DNA from: Yamagishiella unicocca
Lineage: Eukaryota > Chlorophyta > Chlorophyceae > Chlamydomonadales > Volvocaceae
DNA: 64,000 nt
Reading direction: 5' to 3'
Assembly (NCBI GenBank): GCA_003116995.1
Contig: BDSL01000109.1
Coordinates: 124,001-188,000 of the forward strand
This document shows positions 35,183 through 47,237 of this stretch, in pieces. A model generated the notes under the pieces. That model saw only the letters and a program-made list of their open reading frames with translations. It had not been told where the DNA came from and searched no databases. The position numbers were made by a program, and so were the translations under genes. Within the stretch, counting starts at the first letter, position 1. Every line of letters starts with the position of its first letter.

Positions 35183-35987
35183 TCATCGGCGTACGGCGCC
35201 GGCGTGGGTGCTTACAGCATGGGTGCGGCCGCTACCTGCAGCACGTAAGTTGCTGCGTCCTTCGCTGCTGGTGTTGCTGGCAGTACCCGCGTATAACGCC
35301 AGCGATGGAAGCCGGACGGCGACCTGCGGCTGTACGTCCTCCAGGCTGGTGCAAACGCTCTCCCCCCTCTTCTTACTGCCCCTGCTGATGCTATCGCCGA
35401 CGCTCCTGCTGCCTGCTGCCGCCGAGTCACAACAGTCCTCGCTACTGCTCACAGCCTCGACGCCAGCAGCGATGGACGTGGCCCCCAAGATCGCTGTGGT
35501 CGGGGCATGTTGAGGAAACGCCAAAGTGCCGAAGGAAGAGTTACCGCTCGTAGTCGAACGCCTCAAGCCCCGCTGGTGGCCTTCCTGCCGACTGCTCCAG
35601 ACGCCGAGGGGCGTGGAGGTGCGGAAATTCTCCAGGCCGTTACTTCTGGGCGGCTGCATGATGCGGCCTGGCTGCCCTCCTGGTCCACTTGGGGACCCGG
35701 CGGCCGCGGCGGCTCCGGGCGGTGACTGGCCGCTATTGGCTGCTGGGATGTCAAGCGGAACACGGAGGGCTTTGCCTGAAGAACCGGCGGCAAGGGAGCT
35801 GTGATGTGACGCCATGCCGCCTTGGCTGTTCCTGATGAGCACGGCGGTGGATGATGGAGTGGGAGACGGCCAGCCGGCTGCTGCTGTTGGCGACGTCATG
35901 GCCGGGGGCAGTGCGTCCAACATGGAGCTCGTGGTCCGTTGGTGGCGGAGCCTTCCATGCCGGGCGCGGTCGCCATTCCCAGCAGCA

Positions 35988-36019
<32 letters not shown>

Positions 36020-37279
36020 GGCAGCAGCAGCGGCAGCGGCAGCGGCAGCGGCAGCCTGTGCATGACCACCGCTGGTGGCGGGGAGGTCCGCCTCGCCGCC
36101 CTGCCTAATCCGGTTAAGCGCAGCAGTCTGGAGGTTTCGCCCTTGGCTGGAATTTAGGGAGTAGGGTGAGCCCAGCCCATCGCCGCCGCCACCACTGCCC
36201 ATGGCCTCCATGTCCGTCAGCTGGAAAGCAGTCGCACTGCTGCTCCTCCGCATCATGGCATGCCCGCCGGTGTACGAGGGTGCTCTTGTGCTGTAGCCGC
36301 TTGGTTGCGGAGGGGGTTCGGCCTCCCGCAGGGCGTCTTTGCGCAGACCCTTGAGCAGCTGGTCTACCCTCTCCGTGGAGCCCGCGTCCACAAGCACACC
36401 GGCGAAGAGGGAGCCCTTAAGACTGCTGCCGCGACTCACAGGGGGATCTTGTGGGTTGGCTGCGCCCAGCTCCGCACCCTGGGCTGTCTCAGTCTCTCCT
36501 GGGCCCCCAGCCAAGCTGCTGCCGTCATCGTCATCATCATCACCCTCGCCAGCATCTCCAGCGGCATACCGTGGCTGTGCAGCCATGAGAGCTTCCAGCA
36601 GTTGTGTCGCCGTTGGGGCCCCGTCGTACTGGTACTGCTGGTGCTGAGCCTGGCGGGCTTCACCCTGCGCTCCTAGGCTGCTGGGGTAACGGCTCGAACT
36701 GACGTTGGAATCGGCTCGCAGCAGGATCGGGGACCGTGCGCTAACCAGCCTGCAGCCCACCTCGGAGCGGCGGCCGGCGCCTGTGTTGTCGGCCGCGCTG
36801 CCGTCAGCGGCATGGGGAGGGGCCGTCACACTCTGCAGGCCGCCTTGAGGGCCGTGGGGGGAGGAAGAAGGGCTGAGCCGCGCATGTATCTGCCGGTTGT
36901 CTTGGCACTCCCCGACACAATCCCCGACAGTACATCCCTCATCCTGCTCGTCCTCTTCTCTCCGCAATAACTTGTCGTCGGATGCCTGGCCCCATGTGGT
37001 CCGCCGCGTCGTCCGGGATAAAGTCCACGTGACCTGCACCGGCTCCTCGATATCACGCACAGGTGTAGGGAGGACAATTTCGTCTCCGTACATTCGAAGG
37101 GAATCCGCGCTGTCCATGTACTCGCTGTCTCCATATTGCAGCCGCGACAAACCGACAGGGCGGGGGCCAGGGCTGAGGCTGCTGTTGATCATGTTAACTT
37201 TCCACTTCATGTGGTTCTCCCGCGCTTCACGGAACACGTCCTCAGGCGCTCGTGGCTCTGGACGGTGCGGCGCGGAGTC
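35183..37279 (-). CDS. Copy B of the undescribed paralogous family (main exon)
   Basis: A 2,097-bp exon encodes 698 residues. It begins after a CAG acceptor at 37279 in phase 0, exactly as in copies A and C, and a 5' exon is missing from the model. Family blocks in order: APEDVFREARENH, VGLSRLQYGDSEY, EEPVQVTWTLSRT, GVLVDAGSTERVDQLLKGLR, RHQRTTSSMLDA and STPLGVWSSRQ. Spacers are Ser/Gly-rich with an acidic stretch and a pure Ala run encoded by imperfect CAG/GCA repeats around 35990-36055. A Met within the first block could act as a start, but the homologous upstream block argues against it. The C-terminal 110 residues after the WSS block have no counterpart in A or C and may reflect a shifted end. 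No known domain recognised; function unknown. Confidence 0.7.
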
Positions 37280-40200
37280 CTGTGGACACGCATCGGCAGG
37301 GGGGGGCCAACGGCTTGCGCTTGCCTGCAGGCATACCTAACAACGGATTCCTATAGTCGAAATCTCCTGCAAACGCGCCTCCATACGTACACACCATATG
37401 ATAGTAAGGTATGAACCTGGCATCAGCCAGCGAAGCAGCGTTTGCCCAGTGCCAACATCCGAGAATGCACGCGCAAACTACTCCTTGCCGCGCCACTAAG
37501 GCGTAACGCAATATGAATACGATGGTAAAGTATTTATTTGCAGTTTCGTGCCCTGTTGACAGGTGGCTTTGCGCCATATTAGGCACCTAATGTGTGCACG
37601 CCCGCCCATCCCCGTCGCGCGGTCAGGGGCAGATGCAGCAGACCTAGGCGCCGCTGTAGAGCGTACAATTGCTAAATCATGACATTTACAATACTTTGTA
37701 AGGTTCGCACCTCATCACTGCCAAGGTTCGGACTTTACGTACCTTCTGGTCGCCTTTATAACGCGCAAAGGCCACAGAAGTTGGCATTGCTGTAAATTAA
37801 CGGGCCTGTTAGCTAGCCCTGCGGATGGAAAATGGGAATGGCGGAGCTCAACGCTGCTCTTTGAGTGAAAAGGCCTTCAACGAAAGAGTGCATACCTGGA
37901 AAGCTTTGTTCAGGAAGAGATACGATGCCAGGTTCAAATTTGGGCTGGTTAGGATTGTTCGTTGGTGGCTAAGTTCGCCTCATCGTCAGAACAAGCCAGG
38001 TAGTATACCGGTACGACGAATTCGCTAGACGCGAACTGCGATACATACATTACAGTCTTTTGGTACCGCCGTCTGGGGCGGGGCCTTGGGCCGCTCCGCA
38101 CGTATTTGTATTGTTACCCTGCCCCGCTATCTCCTGCTGGGTGTGTGTTTCGTTTGGTGGAGCCTGACGACTGTGGAATCGGCTTTCGCGTCGTGGCTAA
38201 TGTTTGGGCAGGGTAGCGTATTGGCACCTTTCGGGGCTTGGTTGTGCCCTTCGGGGCCTCTACTGGGTTCAGCCCCGGCTCTGATAACGTGAGGCCACGG
38301 GCACGGGCCACTCTTTTTGTCCTGGGTTCGCCCGGGCTTGAGGGCACAGCAGCATTCTTGTCATTAATGACAACCACATGGAGCTATCCGACATATAGAG
38401 TTCTTGTAGTTGTCCAACTTGAAGAGCGTGAACAGTACAGGTGCTGGAGCAGCAGTCACCGCAGATCCCGCAATCGTTTGCTCGGTACAAGCTAGGATTT
38501 GCGAAAGGCCTCAATTTTCAACAGTAACATCTATATATACCTTCAATACAAACCTTCTCGTTCCTACACATTTTTACACCTACATGTCAGCTTACCCTCT
38601 CCCGTACGTCACCCGAGCAGCCCATACCGACAATACTAAGGCACTCACCAGGAAGCTGCTCGCATTACTATCCAAGCCGCACAGCAGCAGGCACCCTTTT
38701 GTCACCTATACGGCGGCATCTAGCGGTACAGGTTATTGCAGTACAAGGGTATGGCCAAAAGTAGTAAGGTCCCGTTGTATGTTTGCTGCCACAGATACGT
38801 GTAACATCCCAATATGACAGTAGGCTGGCTGTTAGCATGCAGCGTATGGCGTCTTAGTCCGGCTCAAATCCTGATATCGATGTCCGCGCTGCACCGTGAA
38901 CCGCATCAACTCAAGAGGCAACAGCTACTGACATATTCGTTGCCACGTTACAGCAGCAGAGGTTTAGCTTGCGGGGATCGCAGTCCGAGCACCAGTTCGC
39001 AACTCAGCTTGCTGACAGCCGCGGCCAGCAGCCGAACCGCCGAGGCAGCCAGGGGCAGCCGCGCGGAATGAGGGCGGATGAGAGCTGCTGGGGCATCCGA
39101 CCTCAGCCCGCAGCGGAGCCGAGGCCGCCCCCGATGCTCCTAAGCCTCCCTCCTGCGAGATACCTGGGCCGGCCTGATACGGATCCGGCCGCTGCATGAT
39201 GAGGCCGGCCGCCTGCACCCGCCACGTGGCTCCTTGCAGCACTCGCCGGCGATGGCTGGCGGGGGGCCACATGTGGCTCCCGGCCAGTCATGGACTCCGC
39301 CGCGTACGAGTAAGCTGCAGCCTGCTGCAGCACCCAACGCTCGGTGCGCGACGACTTGGCCATCCTGGTTGGCTAGGGACGGGGGCTCGCTATCTATCAC
39401 AGCAGGGAGGATCCGCGACATCGCGGCTGGGCATGCATCTGCTGCTGGTGGCGGTTGGTGGAGGCCGCTGGCCTTCGCACGGACACGAGGACAGCGATCT
39501 GTGGTCTCGGAGCCGAGTGGCGAGGATGGCCGGCCTGCTGGGCTTCGGCGTCTGCTGCACGCGCGTATGCGCGGGCGGTGTGGCGCCGCCTCAGCATCTG
39601 GCGAGAGCGTTACAAACGGCGCGCCTTGGCTGCTGGACGGAGCGAGGCTGGCTGGGAGCGGGTAAAGCGGGTAAAGCGGTTGGAGCGGGTAGTTCGCGGC
39701 ACCGCCACGGAGGAGATCAGCCGCGCAGAGGCGCCGCTGGCTGGACGGAGTGACTGGGTGGCGTGGCCAGAGGGGCGGCAGGTGGCGGCACCGGTAGTCA
39801 GGTGGGTGTTGCGTCGCTCGGGGGGGGGCGGGGGCGAGAAGACCTGGTTACATGACATCGGAAACGGAGATGGCAGAAACGAATCAGCGGACTGGCGACC
39901 AGGGGGGTCGCGGCGGAGTGGGGGTGGGGATGCTATCACGGCTGCTTCGATGCACAAGTGCGAGGCAGCTGGCAGGTCATGGCGGTCTGCCGCCGCTTGC
40001 TTGGAGAAACACGTGATACGGTCCTTGAATGCAGTTGCAGGCCGTGACCTGGGACCGCACAATGTTTGTTTCAGTGGGTTCCATGCTAGGAGAACCGCCA
40101 GAGCAAGCACATAGCAGCAGGCAAGGGCGCCCAGCGCTAATAGGCCACGAACACATCCCAGGGGCAGGAAGCCAGCAGTTGCTGGTCACACGTCGTTTGT

Positions 40201-40898
40201 TTGAGGCAGTTACAGGTACTTGACCGATACGTTGACCCCCCTGCGCGTTTACCGCGTAGCCCCCGCTGTTCTCTGAACCCTGCGGTTGTAAACACGCGGT
40301 CGCCTTATCACCGGACGCCGACTAGAGCCCGTAAGGCCCCGTCGTACCCTCCGTCCCCAGTCCGTCCCCATTCGCCGCCTGAACCTTGGAGGAAGACGCA
40401 GCCCACCAGCTCCTAAACCCACCATGACATGTATTAGTTATTCAGTTAGCGACCGGAGGTCCCCTGCTTCTCCACCGCCGGCCAGCGCATGCATCTGCAC
40501 GCCGCAAGGTGCCGGTAATCTTCCACTGTAGTTGAAAAGGAAGGCGCATCCACTACGATATATATGTGGCCCAACTCAATCCACCTGTCTGGCTTGCAGC
40601 TAGCTACGTCATCCATCACCCGGGACCAGCCGCGAGGGATCCTCGCCGGACATACACACACGCTTATTACTTGCACGTAGGTAGGTCCGCACCCATATGG
40701 GCCCACACCAATATGGGTTACGGCTCTGCAAATACAGTAAACCAGCGCGTCGATTTAGGGCTTTAGGTACCAGACGGATGTGCCACGTGAAACCAATACG
40801 AGAGGCAGGCCTCTACCTTCCGCCCCTGCTGCTTGCTGCAGCTGGTACTTGCTGTTGCTGCTGCTGCCGGTAGCTAGGTATATAGCTAGCTAGCTAGG
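37280..40898. other. Region without a resolvable gene
   Basis: It should hold the missing 5' exon and promoter of copy B. An R1 repeat is at 38075-38370. Bases 38960-40110 are GC-rich with overlapping open frames on both strands (for example minus 39103-39363 and plus 39196-39753), and an intron-type short repeat in reverse orientation near 39837; exons may exist but I cannot choose a strand. Confidence 0.4.
38075..38370 (+). mobile_element. Dispersed repeat family R1, copy 2
   Basis: Shows GTTTGGGCAGGGTAGCG, CTACTGGGTTCAGCCC, GTGAGGCCACGGGCACGGGC and TCCTGGGTTCGCCCGGGCTT in order, as in the copy at 63658-64000. Non-coding. Confidence 0.6.
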
Positions 40899-43800
40899 TT
40901 ACACGCTGCTCGCGCTCTCTCTGCCCACAACCCAAAATGCTGCCGTGTGCTCGCCGCCTGAAACGATGACCATTGCAGGAACGCCGCCGGATGCCTCAAC
41001 CTCGGTGACACCCGGAGCACCACCACCACCAGCACCACCGCCACCACCAGCACCGCCCATTCCCGTCAAGGCCCAACTCCTGTTTCCGCTCCCAGCAGCA
41101 ACCCCAACCGTAACCCTGCGACCCGCCGAGCTCCCACTCGCGCCTCCCGCGACACCCCCCCCGCCACCACCACCGCCGCCACCGCCACCATCCCCAACGC
41201 TAATACTGCTGCTATCGCCGCCGCCCATCCGACCCCCGCCGCCGCCGCCACCACCACGGGGCGCCAGCCCCCTCCTCCTGGAAGCGCACTGCCACACGGA
41301 CAGCCACACCAGCGCCGACAGCGGATACAGCACGCCGTAGAAGACGGAGGCGCCCGAGATGAAGCCCACCACCGTCCCCACCGCCGCCACGACCGACGGC
41401 CCCCAGCTGGCGCAGGTGGCCTTGAGCAGGAGCGTCTGGCCGAACACGCAAGCCAGGGTGGTGGCGCAGAAGAGGATGTGGAGGAGGGGCCTGGATGGGC
41501 GGAGGGCGGCAGGTAGGGTGGGAGGGAGTGTGGCGCCTGTGGGGGGGCGGGCCCGGAGGGTTCTTCCGGGCGTGGCTGGGCGCCGCAAGAGCATGGGGCT
41601 GGGGTGCTGGGGTGCGTGGGTCGGTCCCCAGGCGGAGTAGGCAGGCATAACAGGCGGAGTAGGCAGGCATAACAGGCGGGGGGGAGCGATGTGAGTGCTG
41701 GGGTTTCACGTGGGCAGGCGCGTGCCGTTGGTGGCTGCCGTGTGTCGTATATGAGAATGACGTCACGTGGGGGCGGGTCAGGTAGGGTGCGAGGTATGTG
41801 GTCGGCGGGCCTCAGCATTGCTCCTTCCTCGCCATTAGGCAGGTCTAGGGAGGCGGGTACAGGGCAGGCAACCAGGCGTGGCATGTATGGGCCTTGAGAA
41901 GTTACCGTGCTTGGATCTGCCCACCCCGATGATTGTTACATACCTGTACGGCACGTATACCCAATGCAGGATGGTGGTTGATGCGGTTAGGATGGACAGC
42001 GCCATGGTCACGCCGGCGCCCACACCAACGAACTCTTGAGCGCGGGGTTGGTTGGGTGGTTGGGTGGGAGCAGGTTGCAGCAGGGAGCTGTCGCGTTACG
42101 TTATGTTTGCGGCACGGTAGGCAGGTCAGCAGAAGTTGGTTGTCAGTTGCACGCACGCACGATGAAGAACAATAGCCAAAACCACCCAAACCGTGAAACC
42201 CTATAAGTCAAATCCCCAGTCCCCCCCAATCCCGAAGTTTCCTAACGCTGAAAATCCCAAAACCCAAACCCAAAAACCAAAAACCAAGATCGCTTCGCGT
42301 GAACGTCAGTAGCGAAACGCGGGTCGCACTGTTTGCCCCAAGCGGTGAACCCTTAACAATCTTACTTACCCAGCCACTCCTGAACGCGTCATGGCGACTC
42401 CCGCAGCCGCGCTCACTCTTTACACATCACACCGACGCTGACAGGCGCACGGAAGGACACACCACGGCGCGACCGCGACCACGACCGCGAGCACGACCGC
42501 ATCAGCATCAGTGACAGCTACAGCGACCGCTACAGACACACGCCGCCACCGCGAGCAGCAACCCCAACCCGGCGGCTTTCGTATCCCCAACCCAGTTCTC
42601 CAGCATGCATCTCAAAACTTCTGTTTCAAACGGTTTTTTCGGACATCCACGGGTTTCCCTCGAACCCGGCGGCTAGCAGTGAGCGGGCTGTCCGATGAGG
42701 TACACAGTCGAGCGACGGCATGACTCACTGAAGTAGAAGAGGACCAGCAGCAGGGAGCTCAGGGTGGCGGGTATGAGGCACACCACGGTGTAGAGGCCTA
42801 GGAAGGAGGGCAGCGAGCCCACGTTGAGCGGCCCCAGGTGACCCCCCGACTGCCCGCCGGCGGCCCCCCGCGGACAGACCAGCTGCCGCCACCTGCCGCA
42901 GTACGACAAGGGCGACCAACGAACGTGCGGGTGGGGGTGGGGGGTGGCGTAAAGACCCGGTTACACGATTACACGGCATGGGTATAGTAGCGGGTGGGGT
43001 TGGGGGGTTGGGGCAAGGCGTAATGGAAGTAAGGTGTGTGTGTGCGTGCGTGTGTGTGTGTTTTATAAATGCTGAGCGTGTGTGTGTGTGTGTGTGTGTG
43101 CAACCGCTGCTGGTGATGATGACGGGCATCTTCATTCGGCTCCACCTCCAGGCTGGCAGCGTCCACACGTTACCACTCGAAAGCCGTAGCGCGAGTGCCG
43201 CTCTGCTGGCGGCACCCACCCTCCATCGCGCTACCGCCACGCACGGCACTACCTGCCACATCGTACAGCACTCGCTTCGTACACCGTACACACGAAGCGC
43301 ACGCCTACGAAGATCATTCGCGCCTGCTTGCCGTCGATCAAGTTACCATTTTTCACATCTGTCGTGTCAAGTAGGTTTGCCCAGCCCATCACGGCCCATC
43401 CATGTGCCTGCGATAAGGATCTCATGATGCCGCCTGCACCTCTGGTGGGCCCACCAGCTCCCGCGAATGTCCACGAGGGGGCACGTGGTGACATCGCAAC
43501 CGACATCGCAACCGACATAGCAGCCGACATCCCAACCGACATAGCCACCGACATCGCAACCGACATAGCAACCGACATCTCAACCGACATAGCAGCCGAC
43601 ATCTCAACCGACATCTCAACCGACATAGCAACCGACATCGCAACCGACCCACGACGCTCACGTGTCGTGTAAACATGGAATAAAGGCATATCGACATACG
43701 CCTCCAAAAGCCCAACCCGCGCGTGTGCGTGTTACTAGAAAAAGAGGAGACTAAATATCCACGCCATGTAGGCGTGTGCGCGTGTGCGTGTGTGTGTGTG

Positions 43801-45969
43801 TGTGTGAGGGAGTGTGTGTGTATGTGTGCGTGTTTTGTGTGCCGCTGTGTGTCCTGTGTGCTGCCGTGTGTTGTGGTGCCTGCTGGCGCACCTGATGCCT
43901 GCCTTCATGCGCTGGGGCAGGTTGACGGCGTCCGCTCCACACACCTCGCAGATCGTGCTGGCTCGCACGCCCCGAAACCAGCGGTCGGCGCAGGAGCGGT
44001 GGAGCAGGTCCAGGCCGGAGCCGCACCTGGACGGGTGCGTGGGCGGGGTGCCGGCGGGGGGGCGGAGGGAGGGACCGCGGATCGCACGTAGGGTGGCAGG
44101 AGAAGGGTAAGCGAGCGGGGGAGGCAGGGGGTGGGAGTGGATATTTGAGTGAAGCCGGACGGGAGGGGGGGGGGGAGAGAAGGGAGGCGAAGGTGCATGG
44201 AACCGCGTGGCGAGGCGAAGGTGCATGGAACCGCGTACGACGTAGCTTGTGTATGTATGTTTTGTAGTACGCAGGTGCAGATGGCTTCTGCCGCACGTGT
44301 GGTATTGCGCGTAGGCGCCGCAAAGGGCGGAGGACGGTCTGAGTAGCGCATACACTAGGGGCGGCACCCTGCGGATGTGTTCGGGGCACTCCCCTGGGAA
44401 TACACGCGCCGGTCTGCTCGGTCTGACGGGGAGCGCGTGCAAGACTGCTAGATCGGCGTAACGAACTGACCGGGGACGACTTGTCGACGGCGCCACGGGG
44501 AACTAACACCGCACATTAGCGCCAGATAGTTAGGGCGCATCCCGCACTCCGCGGCCTCGCTGCATGGGTGAAGAACACACTGACAGCACTTCTGTACTAC
44601 AGTGCGGCACGGTGTCGGCCAGCTGTACGGCTACGTGCACCGTAACATACGGGACGTCCATGCTTGGGTGCCAGAGGACCTACCGCTGTATGCGTTGTCC
44701 CGGACCGCGCCCGCACCTGCAACCCAGCCGCAGCGCCAGCCCCGACTCGAGCTCCTCCTCACTCACGGCGTCCAGGCACACCCGGCAGCACTGCTCCTCG
44801 CCGCCGCCGTCCTCAGCCACACCGAGGGCTGTCATCGGTCGACCGGTGGACTCGGAGCGCGTGCTGCTGCTGCTGCTATTGCTACCGCTGCTGCTGCTGC
44901 TCCCGCCGGCGGCGGTGGCGGCGGCGGTCTGGCGCTGCTGCAGGAGAGGCGGCGGTGCCGCGACCAGCTGCAGCGGCGGGATTGCCGGCGCCGCTTGCTG
45001 CTGGTGCAGGGGCTGGGGCTGGGGTTGGGGTTGGGGTTGGGGTTGGGGCAGGGGCTGCTGGAGTTGGGGTTGCGGAGCGGGCAGGTTCGGCAGCGACAGC
45101 GACGCGGGCAGAGGTGCGGGAGTTACGTTACAGGAGGCCGATTGGAGGTGCGGCTGGGATTGGGGCCGCTGAAGGTGTTCCCCGGAGGAGGCGTTAGCGG
45201 ACGCAGACGGTTCGAGCCGCTGCTTCCGTTGGTGCAGCGGTGACGGCGGCCGCTGCGGCATGGATCGCTGGCGGGGCAGGGGCGCCCAGCCGGTGGGAAG
45301 CCTGTTTAGGCTACGAGCCGAGCCGCCGCTGAGGTCCGCGCAGGGCGACGAGGCGGGAGAAGATGGGGAGCTGGCGAAGCCCGCGACCCGGTCGGGGCTA
45401 CTAAATTCCTCTGCTGCCGCGGCCTGGTCACGAATACGCGTCGTCGTTTGGGCGGGTCGTGCCCGGGGACCAGCGCTCCCGTCGGGTGTAGTACAGGCGG
45501 GAGGGCTACAGCCGCTGCTACAACTCCTTGCGTTGCAGCTGATGGTCCGGCTGAGACCGGCGCAGCCCGGCTTTTGCCGAACAGCCGGCCCTTTCGCGTG
45601 GGCAGCTTCATCGCGTTGAACTGGTCCCGGGGCCTCCGAGCCTTGGGCCCTCGCGGGCCATGCCGACGAGTCCAAGCTTGCGCTTTCGGCGTGTGTTCTG
45701 GATTCTGGCTCGGGTCGTTGTTCTGCTGGGCGGTCAAGGCCGTCGCTGGAGACGCATTGGTGCAGCTGGGCAGGGGACGACCCGTGGGTCGCAGCTCCCG
45801 CGAGGCCAGCAAGCCGCGCCGCCATTCCGTCGTCTTCCTTACGACTGCTGCGCAAGCTGCTGCTGCTGCTGTGCTGGGGGACGACGCTGGCCCCTGGAGG
45901 AGGTGGCGGGGCGTTGACAGCCAAGCGGCTTTTGGAATCTCTACCATCTGCGGCTCCTCGCCGTATCAT
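40899..45969 (-). CDS. Membrane RING-CH (MARCH-type) E3 ubiquitin ligase
   Basis: Six exons join in phase on the minus strand: 45969-44717, 44026-43892, 43152-43105, 42892-42729, 42034-41944, 41490-40899, giving 760 residues. Residues 395-447 fit a C4HC3 RING-CH finger: CRVC, then CRC, seven residues, H-x2-C, CADRWF with the usual Trp, and CEVC. Exon 1 ends inside the finger, between the paired cysteines. RING-CH fingers recruit an E2 and pass ubiquitin to membrane proteins. Downstream are at least four hydrophobic segments (LGLYTVVCLIPATLSSLLLV, VTMALSILTASTTILHWVYV, LLHILFCATTLACVFGQTLL, VVGFISGASVFYGVLYPLSA), so it should sit in an endomembrane with both tails cytosolic. The 390-residue N-terminus and the tail are Ser/Pro/Gln and Gly-rich. 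The ATG at 45969 is the first Met of the frame. Target proteins unknown. Confidence 0.85.
42566..42674 (-). repeat. Introner-like short element, copy 3, with 12-bp direct repeats
   Basis: AACCCGGCGGCT at 42566-42577 and 42663-42674 flanks 85 bp sharing CCAACCCAGTTCTCCAGC, TGCATCTCAAAACTTCTG and ACATCCACGGGTTTCCCTCG with copy 1. It lies in the intron between exons 4 and 5 of the RING-CH gene, in the gene's sense orientation. Confidence 0.7.
43490..43646. repeat. 12-bp minisatellite in RING-CH intron
   Basis: About thirteen imperfect copies of CGACATCGCAAC in the intron between exons 2 and 3. The plus-strand frame reading TDIATDI is a by-product. Confidence 0.85.
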
Positions 45970-47237
45970 GGCTGGAATGTAACAGTCGAGGTGCTCCTAC
46001 GTTAGTAGATTTTGACGAGGTATGCCTGTTAGCTCAAAGTTCTGTTGCTGGTCGGTTCTTTCAGGCCTGGCCTGTCAAATTCAACGCCACTTTGACAGGC
46101 TGACCGCGCCTAGGAATTCCCGAGGCCTCAAGGCGGATGTCATAGTTACAAAACGCGCTCCAGCTGGCTCCAGTCAGTCGCAAATGCCGCGTGTGCTTAC
46201 GGATAAGCAGAATGGGTGGTAGCGATAGATGCCGCCGGGCGCACGATCATGGACCGCCCTTGGGCTTGAGTGGTGATGGACGAGACGACCTGGTCGTCGA
46301 GTCTGTCTTTGTCAGGAGGTCTTCAATAACTCGATCGAGTTCGCAGGACAGCCTGGACCACCGTGACCGTACCATGCGTTCCGTGGGACCCAAAACTCGC
46401 AGCAGCCGGAAGCACTTCCGAGCGTAATCGCTGCCAAAACCAACTTCGGAAACCGATCTAGGCGAAGAGTGCGAAGGGGCGCAACATGACCCTCGTATCC
46501 TGTGCAATCAAGCGCCCAACCGCCTGACTCGCCGCAGAACGGAACTAATTTGCTGCCTTGTTTGCACCACCCTCCCGCCTCTTCCTCCCTTTAAACATAA
46601 TATCAATTGCGTACCGGTACTGCGCGGTCACCGCCTCCCCGCATCCATACCCACGCCCGCGCGTCGAGAGGCCTCGACCGGTCACCTACATGCCGGTACA
46701 TGCCTGTCTTAGCAAGTGCGGCCCGTACGCTATCACGCATCACCGGTCTCTGTTCACGGCCGACAAGCCATGCACGACTCCCTGATCCCCTTTCACATTT
46801 GGCCGCACATGCGGGGACCAGGGAGACGATGCGTTGATCCATGATTCGCGACGACGAAGGCCAGCAGTCACAACTGGTCGCGAGCAAGATGCCCCCCGGT
46901 CCTCACCGCACCGTACTCGTAGGGCGGCGCAAACTCCCAGACATGCTGCCTTAGCTTTATTCAATTAGACTGGACACCAATCCTCTGCCACCCCGAGTGT
47001 ACGTATCCTGAGCATCCCATCGGGGCACGCACCGGGGCGCAGCCACGTACGCCCACCCTCTGGAACCCACTGTAACCGTTACAACAGCAACAACGGAATC
47101 GCCACCCGCCAGGCTCATTCCAGCCAGTCCAACAAGCAAGCAAGTAACGCCTGCCGCGTCCACAGCTGCACCGCACTTCGGCGCCAACCCGCGTGACCAG
47201 CAGCCCACGACGGCAGGCCTGCGCTGTCGGCTTGTCG
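45970..47237. other. Intergenic region, head of RING-CH gene to tail of next gene
   Basis: Both flanking genes are on the minus strand, so this holds the RING-CH promoter and the 3' flank of the secreted-protein gene. Apart from a LINE tail at 47060-47085 nothing is seen. Confidence 0.55.
47060..47085 (+). mobile_element. LINE 3'-end fragment
   Basis: TGGAACCCACTGTAACCGTT followed by ACAAC matches the terminal bases of the element at 61728-63658, here in opposite orientation. Confidence 0.55.

Noticed and set aside
43490..43646. Repeat protein reading TDIATDI
   Set aside because: The 12-bp satellite is within a phase-consistent intron of the minus-strand RING-CH gene.
44680..45243. Plus-strand 200-residue frames rich in Gly/Trp/Arg
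   Set aside because: Antisense shadow of exon 1 of the RING-CH gene.
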